From positions 1-16,358 of the forward strand of contig NZ_CP048634.1 in assembly GCF_010669145.1 (NCBI RefSeq): DNA of 16,358 nucleotides, read 5' to 3'. Below are positions 15,413 through 16,358 of the stretch, piece after piece (position 1 is the stretch's first letter; the number at the start of each line of letters is the position of its first letter). The position numbers and the translations under genes were made by a program. A model generated the notes under the pieces. That model saw only the letters and a program-made list of their open reading frames with translations. It was not told where the DNA came from and did not search any database. This DNA is from Rhizobium oryzihabitans. GTDB lineage: Bacteria > Pseudomonadota > Alphaproteobacteria > Rhizobiales > Rhizobiaceae.

Positions 15413-15447
15413 AATGCGGCAATATCCAACCCCCCGCAGGCCGCATT
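15413..15447. repeat. 8-bp inverted repeat between HTH gene and operon
   Basis: AATGCGGC (15413-15420) pairs with GCCGCATT (15440-15447) across 19 nt. It could be a stem at the end of the HTH gene transcript; a run of seven T on the minus strand follows after 12 bases, so as a terminator it would be weak. The rest of the 136-bp gap shows no gene. Confidence 0.3.
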
Positions 15448-15498
15448 GAGAGCAATCCCGCAGAGTTGAATAAGAACGGCCTGTCGGCAGGAAAAACG

Positions 15499-16358
15499 CT
15501 AAATACGGAACCTTTGGACGATTTTGATAAACCGCTCTTCGATTTTCGGAGCATCAAGGGGGATATTTTTCTCGGAGCAGAACTTTCGGAAGGCATTCGC
15601 CACAATATCTGCATCAGGGGTGACGCCTGTCGAATGCTCCCTAACCAGATCACGCCAATGGCTGAAATAAATCGATCCGCTTGCTGGAAATGCTACGGCT
15701 CCAATGGCCCGCCCACCTTCTCTGCGCGGCTCTGTTGTCTTCGATCTTTTATTTAAAAAATAAGATTCTGATTTCTGCCTAGTATTTTGTGTACCCCTTG
15801 CAGCGGAAACCGGGCGGTCAGACCGGTCCTTTTTTTGCATTCGCTCAAGTCGAGCGCGGCACCAGTTCACGACCTTGATCAAGCAAGCCTGAGCGGGCCG
15901 TATAATCGACGTTACACCCAACGTCTTCCCGCTCTCAACCACGATGAAACCGCTCGATTTCAGATGAGCCAAAGCCTGCTCGACTGATGATCGGCTGCAC
16001 CCCGCCTTTTTAGCTATTGTCGCAATGGAAGCGTCACATCGCCCGCGCGCGAGGGCGCTAAGCTCGCAGATCGTGTGCAATACCGCTCGAAAACTGGCAC
16101 GAGGAAGCTTCGCATAGATCTCGGCTACGTTTGCCCCGCTCTTTTCGAGCTTCGCTGAGAACCAACCCGCACTGATGTTACGAGTTCTCGCCTGCGCACG
16201 CCGTTCCTCCAAGGTAAGCCTCGAATGGATGGCCAAGGGTGTGCCCCATTTTACCGGTCGCGCTCTCCGGCCCGCCGAGAGTTCCGCCCGACGCTCATTC
16301 ACCGCGCCGTAGACAGACTCCACAAACTCATCATCCAGTAGCCCGCGAGCGTGCGCAC
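15499..16358 (-). CDS. Helix-turn-helix protein, possible plasmid replication initiator (5' end off window)
   Basis: The longest start inside the window is GTG 16323 (274 residues), but the frame stays open to the window edge with sensible text (ARGLLDDEFVESVYGAV), so the true start probably lies outside. Residues 98-130 (counted from 16323) form a winged helix-turn-helix: ASIATIAKKAGCSRSSVEQA, then LAHLKSSGFIVV. The N-terminal part is rich in Arg, and the middle (160-205) is basic and probably flexible. Plasmid replication initiators with an internal HTH of this form exist in Alphaproteobacteria; a transcription regulator of the operon downstream is the alternative. The gene ends about 137 bp before the operon start. 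Confidence 0.6.
   Translation of the reverse strand, partial: AHARGLLDDEFVESVYGAVNERRAELSAGRRARPVKWGTPLAIHSRLTLEERRAQARTRNISAGWFSAKLEKSGANVAEIYAKLPRASFRAVLHTICELSALARGRCDASIATIAKKAGCSRSSVEQALAHLKSSGFIVVESGKTLGVTSIIRPAQACLIKVVNWCRARLERMQKKDRSDRPVSAARGTQNTRQKSESYFLNKRSKTTEPRREGGRAIGAVAFPASGSIYFSHWRDLVREHSTGVTPDADIVANAFRKFCSEKNIPLDAPKIEERFIKIVQRFRI

Noticed and set aside
15381..15653. 90-codon minus-strand open frame
   Set aside because: It overlaps the 3' end of the HTH gene in another frame, and its composition looks like a shadow.
1..16358. tRNA, rRNA, CRISPR arrays or integron attC sites
   Set aside because: Nothing of the sort was seen on either strand: no regular spaced repeats, no tRNA-like arms with CCA or anticodon context, and no attC-like pairs.

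Overview
The window looks like part of an alphaproteobacterial plasmid or megaplasmid. The main evidence is the end of a repABC replication unit at the left edge: the repB C-terminus, a repB-repC gap carrying a countertranscribed RNA, and repC. This replicon type is essentially confined to Alphaproteobacteria (Rhizobiales, Rhodobacterales, some sphingomonads). DUF1403, the tyrosine recombinases and the VapBC-type pair also fit that accessory background. The genus cannot be decided from the sequence.

Left part (1-3998, + strand): repB' - antisense ctRNA - repC - terminator - a short ORF - a 321-residue protein with the layout of a class III nucleotide cyclase - a GNAT acetyltransferase-like protein with an extra C-terminal region. 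Middle part (4077-8770): a compact minus-strand block (Phd/YefM antitoxin, VapC toxin, DUF6904-like protein, tyrosine recombinase, with overlapping or near-overlapping ends). Next to it are a second minus-strand tyrosine recombinase and a divergent DUF1403 gene. The recombinase/DUF1403 promoter gap holds a lox-like palindrome. A complete 890-bp IS6-family element (8771-9660) follows and has no target duplication.

Right part (9623-16358, minus strand): one long operon-like run. In transcription order it has a 73-residue ORF, four exported proteins (three of them tandem paralogues), two acidic-N-terminus soluble proteins and a protein cut short by the IS. The exported proteins suggest an envelope or type IV secretion/conjugation-like role, but no hallmark ATPase or VirB protein lies in the window. 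Upstream is a helix-turn-helix protein, possibly a second replication initiator, that runs off the window.

The most striking global feature is frame integrity. Every frameshift I could trace left of the IS (two in repB, nine in repC, one in the GNAT gene, two in recombinase 1, one in recombinase 2, one in DUF1403) is a single-base deletion, nearly all shortening a short homopolymer. The IS and everything to its right are intact. This means either uneven sequencing error or real decay of one half of a cointegrate. The best candidates for new biology are the orphan cyclase-like protein, the tandem exported paralogues, and the two-recombinase/toxin-antitoxin/DUF6904/DUF1403 cluster.
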